Assembly: GCF_000317595.1 (NCBI RefSeq)
Contig: NZ_AEJC01000271.1
Span: 1-46,913, forward strand
Reading direction: 5' to 3'
DNA length: 46,913 bases
From: Streptomyces ipomoeae 91-03
Lineage (GTDB): Bacteria > Actinomycetota > Actinomycetes > Streptomycetales > Streptomycetaceae
Made by a program: the position numbers and the translations under genes. The notes below the pieces were generated by a model that was not told the DNA's origin, searched no databases, and was given only the letters and a program-made list of their open reading frames with translations. Shown here one piece after another: positions 26,469-35,054 of this stretch. The stretch's first letter is position 1; every line of letters starts with the position of its first letter.

Positions 26469-26710
26469 TCGAAGGCCTCGCGTCGGGCACGCTTCTCGGC
26501 GTCACGCGCCGCTGCGGCCTTCTCGAACTCGCCACGCGAACCTCGCGCGGCCAGCTTCTCTGCGGCCTCAAGCCGCTTGATCCGCGCCACGTAGTCCCGA
26601 AGAGCCGCGTTGACGGTCTCCTTCTTCGTCGTGGCACCCATGAGCCGCATGGCCTCGGCCAGCGCCTCGTCGTCGACCGTTTCCGACACAGGCTTCCTCG
26701 GCGGGGCCAT
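26465..26710 (-). CDS. vapB: VapB-family antitoxin, paired with truncated toxin
   Basis: An 81-residue antitoxin. SETVDDEALAEAMRLMGATT then KKETVNAALRDYVARIKRLE is the VapB ribbon-helix-helix and helix pattern, followed by an Ala/Glu/Arg-rich tail (FEKAAAARDAEKRARREAFE). It overlaps vapC by four bases. The antitoxin looks intact although its toxin is cut, so it may only act as a repressor or be drifting. It lies between the island and the tRNA at 26.9 kb. Confidence 0.75.
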   Translation of the reverse strand: MAPPRKPVSETVDDEALAEAMRLMGATTKKETVNAALRDYVARIKRLEAAEKLAARGSRGEFEKAAAARDAEKRARREAFE

Positions 26711-26869
26711 CGCATCCCCACGCGAATCACCCCATGAACCCCATGCCCGACTTGATCGGAACCTGCGTCCGAATCCGCCCTGTCGATCATGAAGATGCCC
26801 ACCGAGACACGCTGCCAGCGTCCCTCAACCCGCTTACCCGCCAGCCAAGCTGCTGGTCAGAAGGTTTCT

Positions 26870-26883
26870 TCTCGCGTAGCGAG
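26870..26883 (-). terminator. hairpin downstream of the CAU tRNA
   Basis: CTCGC-GTA-GCGAG stem-loop directly after the encoded CCA end, with further imperfect stem sequence to about 26841 (CCAGC...GCTGG). The same hairpin is duplicated at 12752-12764. Confidence 0.5.
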
Positions 26884-26960
26884 TGGTGGGGCGGGTGGGA
26901 CTCGAACCCACGGCCGACGGATTATGAGTCCGCTGCTCTAACCGGCTGAGCTACCGCCCC
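26884..26960 (-). tRNA. tRNA with CAU anticodon (elongator Met or lysidine-type Ile2)
   Basis: A full cloverleaf: acceptor GGGGCGG/CCGCCCC, D-arm AGCTCAGCCGGTTAGAGC, anticodon loop CTCATAA, T-arm GTGGGTTCGAGTCCCAC, discriminator A and an encoded CCA. 77 nt. CAU alone cannot separate elongator Met from Ile2. Its 3' 48 nt are duplicated at 12765-12812, so it is the attachment gene of an integrated element and has been restored by it. Confidence 0.93.
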
Positions 26961-27103
26961 GTACGGCGCGTCGCGCACATTTGTGCGCGCCGTCTGCCGC
27001 AGCATAGCCGCTCATACGATCTCCTGCTTCGGATGGTCGGCCTTCGCGTGCGCTTCTTGACCTTGAGGACTACGCCGCTGCCCCCGCGGTTCCCCCCGGA
27101 CAT

Positions 27104-27126
27104 GAAAAAGGACCCCGACGGGGTCC
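27104..27126 (-). terminator. intrinsic terminator for the tRNA-Asn pair
   Basis: GGACCCC-GTC-GGGGTCC perfect 7-bp stem (27110-27126), followed on the minus strand by a run of five T (27105-27109). Directly downstream of the tRNA-Asn genes. Confidence 0.85.
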
Positions 27127-27138
27127 TCGTTCAGGCTG

Positions 27139-27211
27139 CTCCCCCGACTGGACTCGAACCAGTAACCTGCCGGTTAACAGCCGGCTGCTCTGCCAATTGA
27201 GCTACGGAGGA
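27139..27211 (-). tRNA. tRNA-Asn (GTT)
   Basis: Cloverleaf with acceptor TCCTCCG/CGGGGGA, anticodon loop CTGTTAA, T-arm ACTGGTTCGAGTCCAGT; discriminator G, CCA not encoded. 73 nt. The downstream member of a tandem pair. Confidence 0.95.
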
Positions 27212-27216
27212 CCGAG

Positions 27217-27289
27217 CTCCCCCGACTGGACTCGAACCAGTAACCTGCCGGTTAACAGCCGGCTGCTCTGCCAATTGAGCTACGGAGGA
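27217..27289 (-). tRNA. tRNA-Asn (GTT), second copy
   Basis: Identical in sequence to the copy at 27139-27211, separated from it by five bases, so the two are probably one transcript ending at the terminator at 27104-27126. Confidence 0.95.
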
Positions 27290-27464
27290 ATGCCTCGTTG
27301 CATCGAACGTACCTAACTGGGCATTCGCCAGGGGGCGTGCGTTCGCTGCGACACATACATTAGCGCAAGCTGAGGGGTGCTCCGCCAATCGGTATCCCTC
27401 CACGCCCGACGCCCACCGAGGGCGCCGCAAGGACCGACACAGACGCAAGGAAGGGTGGCCGCCC

Positions 27465-27770
27465 ATGCGCTATCGACTCACGTTCTTTGCCGGACTGGCC
27501 CTGGGTTACGTACTGGGAACACGGGCCGGGCGGGAGCGCTACGAACAGCTGAAGAAGTCGGCCCGGCAGGTCGCCCAGAACCCGGCCGTGCGCAACACCG
27601 CGGAGTCCGCCGCCCAGCAGGGCCGGGTGTTCGCGGGCAAGGCGTACCACGTGGTCAGCGAGAAGGTCGGGGACCGGGTGCCGGACTCGGTCGCCGGGCG
27701 GGTCCGTTCACTGCGCGAACGCAATGTGAACGGCAAGGGCGCGGACGACTGGGGGACCAGCGACACATAG
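27465..27770 (+). CDS. YtxH-like small membrane-associated protein
   Basis: A 101-residue protein starting MRYRLTFFAGLALGYVLGTR with a short hydrophobic glycine-rich segment followed by AGRERYEQLKKSARQVAQNP, the pattern of YtxH-domain/general-stress proteins in actinobacteria. The rest is helical and polar. Biochemical role unknown. It precedes the sugar kinase gene on the same strand by 69 bases. Start supported by AGGAAGG upstream. Confidence 0.75.
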   Translation: MRYRLTFFAGLALGYVLGTRAGRERYEQLKKSARQVAQNPAVRNTAESAAQQGRVFAGKAYHVVSEKVGDRVPDSVAGRVRSLRERNVNGKGADDWGTSDT

Positions 27771-27839
27771 GTCCGCGGTCGCGGCGGCGGGGTCGTCGCG
27801 CGGCACTCCCACCTCTTCCCGTGGGGCAGAATTTCTGCC

Positions 27840-29294
27840 ATGGGGATAGTCGCCGGGCTGGATAGTTCGCCCGATTTTACGCGCATTGTCGTCTGTGACT
27901 CGGACACAGGGGCCGTGCTCAGGCAGGGGTATGCCCCGCACCCGCTGGAGCCGACGGAGGGCGGGGGGCGCCCCTGTGACGTCGATCCGCAGGCGTGGCT
28001 GCTGTCCCTGGGCGAGGCGGCCGGCGGCGGGCTGCTCGAAGGCGTGCAGGCGATCGGCGTCTCCTCCCAGCAGAACGGGCTGATCGCGCTGGACGCACAG
28101 GGCAACACCGTGCGCCCGGCGATGGTCGGCGGTGACAAGCGGGCCCAGGTCGCGGCGGCCGACCTCATCGACGCGCTCGGCGGGCGGGGCGCCTGGGCGC
28201 AGGCCGTGGGGTGCGTGCCGGGGGCGGCGCAGCCGGTGACCAAGCTGCGCTGGATGAGCCGTACGGAACCGGATGCCGCGATGCGGACGGCTGTGCTCAT
28301 GCAGGCCCACGACTGGTTGGTGTGGCAGTTGCTGGGGCGGCCGGTCAGGAGGACGACGGACCGGGGCGGGGCCTCGGGGACCGGGTACTGGAACGCGGCG
28401 ACCGGGCAGTACCGGACCGATCTCGTCGAGATGGCCCTCGGGCACCAGGTCATGCTGCCCGAGGTGCTGGGGCCCTCGGACGCCGCCGGTACGACGCCGG
28501 AGGGGCTCCTCATCTCCGCCGGCACCGGGGAGACCATGGCCGCCGCCTTCGGGCTCGGCATCGGGCTCGGTGACGCGGTGGTGTCGCTGGGGGCCTCCGG
28601 GTCCGTCATGGCCGTCCACAACGAGGCGCTCGTCGACTCCACCGGGATGATCACGTCCCTCGCGGATGCGACGGGTATGCATCTGCCGGTCGTCACCACG
28701 CTCAACGCGGTACGCACCCTGCGGGGGGCCGCCGAGCTGCTGAGCATGCCCGATCTGGAGGGGCTGTCCGAGCTGGCGATGAAGTCGACGCCGGGCTCCC
28801 ACGGGCTGGTGATGCTGCCGTATCTGGAGGGCGAGCGGACGCCGAACCTGCCGCATACGGCGGGGACGCTGGCCGGGTTGCGTCGCGAGTCCATGAGGCC
28901 GGAGCATCTGGCTCGCGCCGCGTTCGAGGGGATGCTGTGCGGGCTCGCCGACGCGCTGGACGTGCTGCGGGGGCGGGGCGTCGACGTACGGCGGATCTTT
29001 CTGCTCGGGGCGGCGGCGGAGCTGCCCGCGGTGCAGGCGGCTGCGCCCGCGCTGTTCGGGGTGCAGGTCGTCGTGCCTCAGCCGGCGGACTACGCGGCCG
29101 TGGGTGCCGCTCGACAGGCCGCGTGGGCGTTGGGGGTGACTCAGGGGACGCTTGATCCTCGTACGCCGCCGATGTGGCCGGGGGCGGTCGGGCAGGTGTT
29201 GGAGCCGGGGGACGAGTTGGCCGTGGGGCAGGCGGTTCGGCAGCAGTATGTCGCCGTTCGTGAGCAGACTCACCCTGGGGCGTTTCGTTCCTAG
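27840..29294 (+). CDS. FGGY family carbohydrate kinase (xylulokinase-like)
   Basis: A 484-residue sugar kinase. N-terminal phosphate-1 loop VAGLDSSPDFTRIVVCDSDT, then QAIGVSSQQNGLIALDAQGN, RTTDRGGASGTGYWNAATGQ in the sugar-binding region, GTGETMAAAFG and SLGASGSVMA in the second half, and a C-terminal LLGAAAELPAVQAAAPALFG with the adenosine-binding motif. FGGY enzymes phosphorylate pentuloses, glycerol or related polyols using ATP. No sugar transporter or isomerase adjoins it, so the substrate is uncertain; xylulose is the best guess from family resemblance. Confidence 0.85.
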   Translation: MGIVAGLDSSPDFTRIVVCDSDTGAVLRQGYAPHPLEPTEGGGRPCDVDPQAWLLSLGEAAGGGLLEGVQAIGVSSQQNGLIALDAQGNTVRPAMVGGDKRAQVAAADLIDALGGRGAWAQAVGCVPGAAQPVTKLRWMSRTEPDAAMRTAVLMQAHDWLVWQLLGRPVRRTTDRGGASGTGYWNAATGQYRTDLVEMALGHQVMLPEVLGPSDAAGTTPEGLLISAGTGETMAAAFGLGIGLGDAVVSLGASGSVMAVHNEALVDSTGMITSLADATGMHLPVVTTLNAVRTLRGAAELLSMPDLEGLSELAMKSTPGSHGLVMLPYLEGERTPNLPHTAGTLAGLRRESMRPEHLARAAFEGMLCGLADALDVLRGRGVDVRRIFLLGAAAELPAVQAAAPALFGVQVVVPQPADYAAVGAARQAAWALGVTQGTLDPRTPPMWPGAVGQVLEPGDELAVGQAVRQQYVAVREQTHPGAFRS

Positions 29295-29520
29295 GTAAGC
29301 GGGGGGTATGAATCGCCTTCTCGTCTGCCGGGCTTGTGTCGTCGTGCGGGTGGGGGCTCATCGTGGCTGGTCGCGCGGTTCCCCGCGCCTCGGCGGTGTG
29401 GGGGTGCGTCCATGGCTCCTAAGCCTGTTGGGCTAATTCGGTTGAGGTAACGCGGGTGGAGTGTCCGACGATGGGTGCTGGTGCATCCCGTCACTCGTCG
29501 TCGAATCCGAGAGAGCTCGC

Positions 29521-31254
29521 GTGCTCATACGTCTGTTGCGAAGTCATCTTCGTCCGTACAAGAAACCCATCGCCCTGTTGGTGCTGCTGCAGTTCGTGCA
29601 GACGTGCGCCACGCTCTACCTGCCCACGCTGAACGCGGACATCATCGATCAGGGTGTGGTGAAGGGTGACACGGGCTACATCCTGTCCTTCGGGGCGCTG
29701 ATGGTCGGCATCTCGTTGGTGCAGGTCGTCTGCAACATCGGCGCGGTGTACTACGGCGCCCGTACGGCATCGGCGGTCGGCCGGGACATCCGGGCAGCCG
29801 TGTTCGACCGGGTGCAGTCGTTCTCGGCGCGTGAGGTCGGTCACTTCGGGGCGCCGTCGCTGATCACGCGGACGACGAACGATGTGCAGCAGGTGCAGAT
29901 GCTGGTGCTGATGACGTTCACCCTGGTGGTGTCGGCGCCGATCATGTGCGTGGGCGGCATCGTGCTGGCGCTCGGGCTCGATGTGCCGTTGTCGGGGGTG
30001 CTCCTTGCCGTTGTACCGGTGCTCGGGATTTCCGTCAGCCTGATCGTGCGCCGGTTGCGCCCTCTGTTCCGGAGCATGCAGGAGCGGCTCGACACGGTGA
30101 ACCGGGTGCTGCGCGAGCAGATCACCGGCAATCGGGTCATCCGGGCCTTTGTGAAGGACGACTACGAGAAGGACCGGTTCCGGAAGGCGAACGCCGACCT
30201 CACGGAGATGTCGCTGGGGACCGGGCGGATGCTGGCGCTGATGTTCCCGATCGTGATGACGGTCATCAACGTCTCGTCGATCGCGGTGGTGTGGTTCGGG
30301 GCGCATCGGATCGACAGCGGCGGGATGGAGATCGGGGCGCTGACCGCGTTCCTGGCCTATCTCATGCAGATCGTGATGGCTGTGATGATGGCCACCTTCA
30401 TGTTCATGATGATGCCGCGCGCGGAGGTGTGCGCCGAGCGCATCCAGGAGGTGCTCGACACCGAGACCAGTGTCGAGCCGCCCGTCGCGCCCGTACGGGA
30501 GCTGCGGCGGCGTGGGTTCCTGGAGATCCGGGGTGCCGGGTTCCGTTATCCGGGGGCCGAGGAGCCGGTGCTCAAGTCGATCGACGTCGCGGCGCGGCCG
30601 GGTGAGACGACCGCCGTCATCGGGTCCACGGGAAGCGGAAAGTCGACTCTGCTCGGGCTGGTGCCCCGGCTGTTCGACGTCACCGAGGGTGAGGTGCTGG
30701 TGGACGGCGTCGACGTACGCACGCTCGATCCGCAGCTGCTCGCCAGAACCGTGGGGCTGGTGCCGCAGAAGCCGTACCTCTTCTCGGGGACCGTCGCGAC
30801 GAACCTGCGGTACGGCAATCCGGACGCCACCGACGAGGAGCTGTGGCACGCGCTGGAGGTGGCGCAGGCCAAGGACTTCGTCGAGCGGCTGGAGGGCGGG
30901 CTCAACGCCCCCATCGCGCAGGGCGGCACCAATGTGTCGGGCGGGCAGCGGCAGCGGCTCGCGATCGCGCGGACGCTGGTGCAGCGGCCGGAGATCTATC
31001 TGTTCGACGACTCCTTCTCCGCGCTCGACTACGCCACCGACGCCGCACTGCGGGGGGCACTCTCGCTGGAGACCGCCGAGGCGACCGTCGTGATCGTCGC
31101 CCAGCGGGTGGCGACCATCCGGGACGCCGACCGGATCGTGGTCCTCGACGAGGGGCGGGTCGTCGGCACCGGGCGCCACCACGAGCTGATGGCGGACAAC
31201 GAGACCTATCGGGAGATCGTTCTCTCCCAGCTCACGGAAGCGGAGGCAGCCTGA
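29521..31254 (+). CDS. heterodimeric ABC exporter subunit with non-canonical Walker B
   Basis: A 577-residue exporter half: six-TM type 1 domain (PYKKPIALLVLLQFVQTCAT on), then a nucleotide-binding domain with Walker A GSTGSGKST, Q-loop, intact signature VSGGQRQR, and Walker B IYLFDDSFSALD in which the catalytic Glu is Asp; the H-loop is also changed (IVAQRVATI, Gln for His). This is the degenerate-site half of a heterodimeric exporter (TM287/288, BmrCD type). The partner follows with a 1-bp TGATG overlap. The start at GTG 29521 is preferred; the frame is open to 29461. Substrate unknown: drug, lipid or peptide are possible. Confidence 0.88.
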   Translation: MLIRLLRSHLRPYKKPIALLVLLQFVQTCATLYLPTLNADIIDQGVVKGDTGYILSFGALMVGISLVQVVCNIGAVYYGARTASAVGRDIRAAVFDRVQSFSAREVGHFGAPSLITRTTNDVQQVQMLVLMTFTLVVSAPIMCVGGIVLALGLDVPLSGVLLAVVPVLGISVSLIVRRLRPLFRSMQERLDTVNRVLREQITGNRVIRAFVKDDYEKDRFRKANADLTEMSLGTGRMLALMFPIVMTVINVSSIAVVWFGAHRIDSGGMEIGALTAFLAYLMQIVMAVMMATFMFMMMPRAEVCAERIQEVLDTETSVEPPVAPVRELRRRGFLEIRGAGFRYPGAEEPVLKSIDVAARPGETTAVIGSTGSGKSTLLGLVPRLFDVTEGEVLVDGVDVRTLDPQLLARTVGLVPQKPYLFSGTVATNLRYGNPDATDEELWHALEVAQAKDFVERLEGGLNAPIAQGGTNVSGGQRQRLAIARTLVQRPEIYLFDDSFSALDYATDAALRGALSLETAEATVVIVAQRVATIRDADRIVVLDEGRVVGTGRHHELMADNETYREIVLSQLTEAEAA

Positions 31255-33191
31255 TGGCCGGGCCGTTGGCACGGATGGCGGGGGCCAGAGGCGGTCCTGA
31301 TCAGCACTCCATGGACTTCAAGGGGTCCGGGAAACGGCTGCTCGCGCAGTTCAGGCCCGAGCGGTTCACCATGTACGCGATGATCGCGTGCGCGGTGCTC
31401 AGCGTCGAGCTTTCGGTGCTGGGGCCATGGATCCTCGGCAAGGCGACCGACCTGGTGTTCGCCGGGGTCGTCGGGCGGCAGATGCCGGCGGGCCAGACCA
31501 AGGCCCAGGTGCTGGAGGGGCTGCGGGAGCGCGGGGACGGCGGCGTCGCCGACATGCTGTCCGGCACCGACTTCACCCCCGGCGAGGGCATCGATTTCGG
31601 GGCCGTCGGCGGCGTGCTGCTGGTTGCCCTCGGCATCTTCCTGGCCGCGGGGCTGCTGATGGCGGCGGCCACCCGGCTCTCCAACCGGGCCATCAACCTG
31701 ACCATGTTCCGGATGCGCGAGGAGCTCCAGGCCAAGCTGTCGCGGCTGCCGCTGTCGTACTTCGACCGGCGGCAGCGGGGTGAGGTACTGAGCCGGGCCA
31801 CCAACGACATCGACAACATCGGGCAGACGTTGCAGCAGTCGATGGGGCAGCTCATCAACTCGCTGCTCACCATCATCGGCGTACTGGTGATGATGTTCTG
31901 GGTGTCGCCGCTGCTGGCGCTGGTCGCGCTGGTGACCGTACCGGTGTCGTTCCTGGTGGCCACCCGCGTGGGCAAGCGGTCGCAGCCGCACTTCGTCGCG
32001 CAGTGGCGGACCACCGGCAAGCTCAACGCCCATATCGAGGAGATGTACACCGGGCACACCCTCGTCAAGGTGTTCGGGCGGCAGGAGGAGTCGGCGAAGC
32101 AGTTCGCCGAGGAGAACGAGCGGCTGTACGAGGCCGGGTTCAAGGCCCAGTTCAACAGCGGGATCATGCAGCCGCTGATGTTCTTCGTGTCGAACATCAA
32201 CTATGTGCTGGTGGCCGTGGTGGGCGGGCTGCGGGTCGCGTCGGGCGCGCTGTCGATCGGCGACGTGCAGGCCTTCATCCAGTACTCGCGGCAGTTCTCG
32301 ATGCCGCTCACGCAGGTGGCGTCCATGGCGAACCTCGTGCAGTCCGGTGTCGCCTCCGCCGAGCGGATCTTCGAACTGCTGGACGCGGACGAGCAGGAGG
32401 CCGACCCCGTGCCCGGAGTGCGGCCGGAGGAACTGCGCGGGCGGGTGGCGCTGGAGGGCGTGTCCTTCCGGTACGAGCCGGAGAAGCCGCTCATCGAGGA
32501 CCTCTCGCTGGTGGTCGAGCCCGGGCACACGGTGGCGATCGTGGGGCCGACGGGGGCCGGGAAGACGACCCTGGTCAATTTGCTGATGCGGTTCTACGAG
32601 GTCACCGGTGGGCGTATCACCCTGGACGGGGTCGACATCGCCTCCATGTCCCGTGACGAGCTCCGGGACGGGATCGGAATGGTGCTTCAGGACACCTGGC
32701 TGTTCGGGGGGACCATCGCCGAGAACATCGCTTACGGGGCGTCCACCGCGCGCAAGGTCACCCGGGGGGAGATCGAGGAGGCGGCCCGGGCGGCGCACGC
32801 GGATCGGTTCATCCGGACGCTGCCGGACGGGTACGACACCGTGATCGACGACGAGGGGACCGGGGTCAGTGCCGGTGAGAAGCAGCTGATCACCATCGCT
32901 CGGGCGTTCCTGTCGGATCCGGTGATCCTGGTGCTGGACGAGGCGACGAGTTCCGTTGACACCCGGACGGAGGTGCTGATCCAGAAGGCCATGGCGAAGC
33001 TCGCGCATGGGCGGACGTCGTTCGTGATCGCGCATCGGTTGTCGACGATCCGGGATGCGGACACGATTTTGGTGATGGAGAACGGGGCGATCGTGGAGCA
33101 GGGGGGACACGCGGAGTTGCTGGCTGCGGATGGGGCTTATGCGCGGCTGTACAAGGCGCAGTTCGCGGAGGCTGTGGCTGAGGTGGACTGA
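31254..33191 (+). CDS. heterodimeric ABC exporter subunit with catalytic Glu and altered signature
   Basis: A 645-residue partner. TM domain with an extra ~60-residue insert between TM1 and TM2 (VVGRQMPAGQTKAQVLEGLR ... SGTDFTPGEGIDFG), as found in the larger subunit of such pairs. NBD: Walker A GPTGAGKTT, degenerate signature VSAGEKQL (LSGGQ expected), canonical Walker B VILVLDEATSSVD, and H-loop VIAHRLSTI. Its catalytic site is completed by the intact signature of the first subunit, giving one active and one degenerate ATP site. Co-translated with the upstream gene (TGATG). Confidence 0.9.
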   Translation: MAGPLARMAGARGGPDQHSMDFKGSGKRLLAQFRPERFTMYAMIACAVLSVELSVLGPWILGKATDLVFAGVVGRQMPAGQTKAQVLEGLRERGDGGVADMLSGTDFTPGEGIDFGAVGGVLLVALGIFLAAGLLMAAATRLSNRAINLTMFRMREELQAKLSRLPLSYFDRRQRGEVLSRATNDIDNIGQTLQQSMGQLINSLLTIIGVLVMMFWVSPLLALVALVTVPVSFLVATRVGKRSQPHFVAQWRTTGKLNAHIEEMYTGHTLVKVFGRQEESAKQFAEENERLYEAGFKAQFNSGIMQPLMFFVSNINYVLVAVVGGLRVASGALSIGDVQAFIQYSRQFSMPLTQVASMANLVQSGVASAERIFELLDADEQEADPVPGVRPEELRGRVALEGVSFRYEPEKPLIEDLSLVVEPGHTVAIVGPTGAGKTTLVNLLMRFYEVTGGRITLDGVDIASMSRDELRDGIGMVLQDTWLFGGTIAENIAYGASTARKVTRGEIEEAARAAHADRFIRTLPDGYDTVIDDEGTGVSAGEKQLITIARAFLSDPVILVLDEATSSVDTRTEVLIQKAMAKLAHGRTSFVIAHRLSTIRDADTILVMENGAIVEQGGHAELLAADGAYARLYKAQFAEAVAEVD

Positions 33192-33338
33192 GGGCGGGGG
33201 TGCGCGGGGCCTTTTCGCCCCCGCCGCCCCTACCCGTCCCTCCCCCATCCAGGGACTGCGCCCCTTCGACCCCGCTGCGCCCCAGAACTCGGGAGGTTGG
33301 GGTTGTGAGGCGGGTGCGGGTTGCATGTGGTTGCTCGC

Positions 33339-33426
33339 GCAGTTCCCCGCGCCCCTGAAAAGCAGGGGCTGCGCCCCGCTTTTCATCGGCCCGAAGGGCC
33401 GTGTCTTCAGGGGCGCGGGGAACTGC
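33339..33426. terminator. long palindromic bidirectional terminator region
   Basis: Perfect 21-bp arms (33339-33359 and 33406-33426, GCAGTTCCCC... paired with ...GGGGAACTGC) enclose two smaller hairpins: GCAGGGGC-TGC-GCCCCGC-type around 33362-33380, followed by TTTT, and CGGCCC-GAA-GGGCCG around 33387-33401. It lies between the convergent ABC exporter and sigma factor genes. Related fragments of this sequence occur near 29370-29400, 38610-38630 and 41500-41540, so it belongs to a dispersed Streptomyces intergenic family. Confidence 0.7.
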
Positions 33427-33482
33427 TCGACCAGCCCCCACCCACCCGCGGTCGCCAACGCACCGATTCGACCGAATTCTGA

Positions 33483-33533
33483 GGCGCCGCAGGGTCGAAG
33501 GCGCCGCAGGGTCGAAGGCGCCGCGGGGTCGAA
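33483..33533. repeat. three tandem 17-bp repeats
   Basis: GGCGCCGCAGGGTCGAA occurs three times head to tail (33483-33499, 33500-33516, 33517-33533, the last with A to G at its ninth base), just past the sigma factor stop. Two related GGTCGAA copies flank it. Likely slippage-prone; no role evident. Confidence 0.85.
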
Positions 33534-33547
33534 GGGGTGGCGGGGTC

Positions 33548-34915
33548 TCAGTCCAGGTAGCCCCTCAGTTGGTCTGCGAAGGCGTGGTCCCTCAGTTTGT
33601 TGAGGGTTTTGGACTCGATCTGCCTTATGCGTTCCCGGGTGACGCCGAAGATGCGGCCTATTTCCTCCAGGGTGCGGGGGCGGCCGTCGGCGAGGCCGTA
33701 GCGGAGTTGGACCACCTTGCGTTCGCGTTCGCCGAGGGTCGACAGGACCGCTTCCAGGTGTTCGCGCAACAGCAGGAACGCCGCCGACTCCACGGGGCTC
33801 GCGGCGTCGCCGTCCTCGATCAGGTCGCCGAGGGCCACATCGTCCTCCTCGCCGACCGGGGCATGGAGCGAGACCGGTTCCTGGGCGAGGCGGAGGACCT
33901 CGCTGACGCGCTCGGGGAGCAGGTCGAGGTGGGCGGCCACCTCCTCCGGGGTGGGTTCGTGGCCGCGTTCCTGGAGCATGCGGCGTTGGACGCGGACGAC
34001 CCGGTTGATCAGCTCGACCACGTGGACGGGGACGCGGATCGTGCGGGCCTGGTCGGCGAGGGCGCGGGACATGGCCTGGCGGATCCACCAGGTGGCGTAG
34101 GTGGAGAACTTGTAGCCACGGGCGTAGTCGAATTTCTCCACGGCTCGGATGAGGCCCAGGTTTCCCTCCTGGACCAGGTCCAGCATGGTCAGGCCGCGGC
34201 CGACGTACCGCTTGGCCACGGACACCACGAGCCGTAGGTTCGCCTCGATGAGGCGGCGCTTGGCCATGCGGCCCATGACCACCAGGCGGTCCAGGTCGAG
34301 GGCCAACTCGCTGTCCAGGTCGGGGGTGTTGCTCAGCTTCTCCTCGGCGAACAGGCCGGCCTCGACGCGCCGGGCGAGCTCGACCTCCTCGGCGGCGGTG
34401 AGCAGCGGGATACGGCCGATCTCGCGGAGGTACTGACGGAACAGGTCGGACGAGGGACCGCTGGTGTCGGCGGCGCGGCTCCGCGGCGCCTCCGCCGACT
34501 CGGGCGGCTCGACGGTCTCGATGGCGTCCACCGCGACGTCCTCGACCACCGCGGCGTCGACCACCGCGTCCTCCACCACGGCCGGCGGCGGCTCGTCGAG
34601 GTCGGGCCGGCCGTCCGGCGCCGCCTCGGGGTGGTGCGCGGCGCGGCTCTGGGCGGGCACCGCGGTGATGACGTCGGTCTCCGCGTCCGGCTCCGCGCCG
34701 TCGGTACTGATGGCGGTACTGATGTCGTTCTGTATGAGGGTCTGGGTCTGCACGGGGGCGACCTCCAGGAATGTCGCTGCTGAGGCGTACGGCAGCGGTA
34801 TGTCGGGGATGGCACGGGCGGCCTCTCCGCCGTCCATCCCGTACTCATCGAGCGGAACCGCGGGGATCTCGGACCCATGGGGGACGGGTCGGCCGCGCTC
34901 CGAGGACTCAGGCAC
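33548..34915 (-). CDS. hrdA: RNA polymerase principal-type sigma factor (HrdA-like)
   Basis: A sigma-70 group 1/2 factor of about 455 residues from GTG 34915. After an acidic, Pro/Val-rich N-terminal ~150 residues come region 1.2 ([20 protein letters not shown]), region 2 ([60 protein letters not shown]), region 3, and region 4 with the -35-binding HTH ([20 protein letters not shown]). No region 1.1 like that of HrdB is visible, which fits the HrdA group of non-essential paralogues. Location next to dnaG matches hrdA gene order in Streptomyces as I recall it. The start is uncertain; ATG codons further in are possible. Confidence 0.85.
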   Translation of the reverse strand: MPESSERGRPVPHGSEIPAVPLDEYGMDGGEAARAIPDIPLPYASAATFLEVAPVQTQTLIQNDISTAISTDGAEPDAETDVITAVPAQSRAAHHPEAAPDGRPDLDEPPPAVVEDAVVDAAVVEDVAVDAIETVEPPESAEAPRSRAADTSGPSSDLFRQYLREIGRIPLLTAAEEVELARRVEAGLFAEEKLSNTPDLDSELALDLDRLVVMGRMAKRRLIEANLRLVVSVAKRYVGRGLTMLDLVQEGNLGLIRAVEKFDYARGYKFSTYATWWIRQAMSRALADQARTIRVPVHVVELINRVVRVQRRMLQERGHEPTPEEVAAHLDLLPERVSEVLRLAQEPVSLHAPVGEEDDVALGDLIEDGDAASPVESAAFLLLREHLEAVLSTLGERERKVVQLRYGLADGRPRTLEEIGRIFGVTRERIRQIESKTLNKLRDHAFADQLRGYLD

Positions 34916-35054
34916 CGGAACCCAGTGTGGAGTACGACACACAGCCGCCACGAGGGGCGTGCGGTGACTTTTTGCGTCCGGTCCGTGACCAGCGGGTGAT
35001 GTGCGGGCGGAAACCCACGTGCCCGGGTCCGAGGTGATCTGGCACGATCCGCTG

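Noticed and set aside
27139..27289. tandem tRNA-Asn copies as an att duplication
   Set aside because: Both are complete genes five bases apart with a shared terminator; this is an ordinary tandem tRNA pair, not an integration scar.
31206..34088. 960-residue minus-strand frame
   Set aside because: Antisense to the second ABC exporter gene and out of frame with the sigma factor; a shadow of GC-rich coding sequence.
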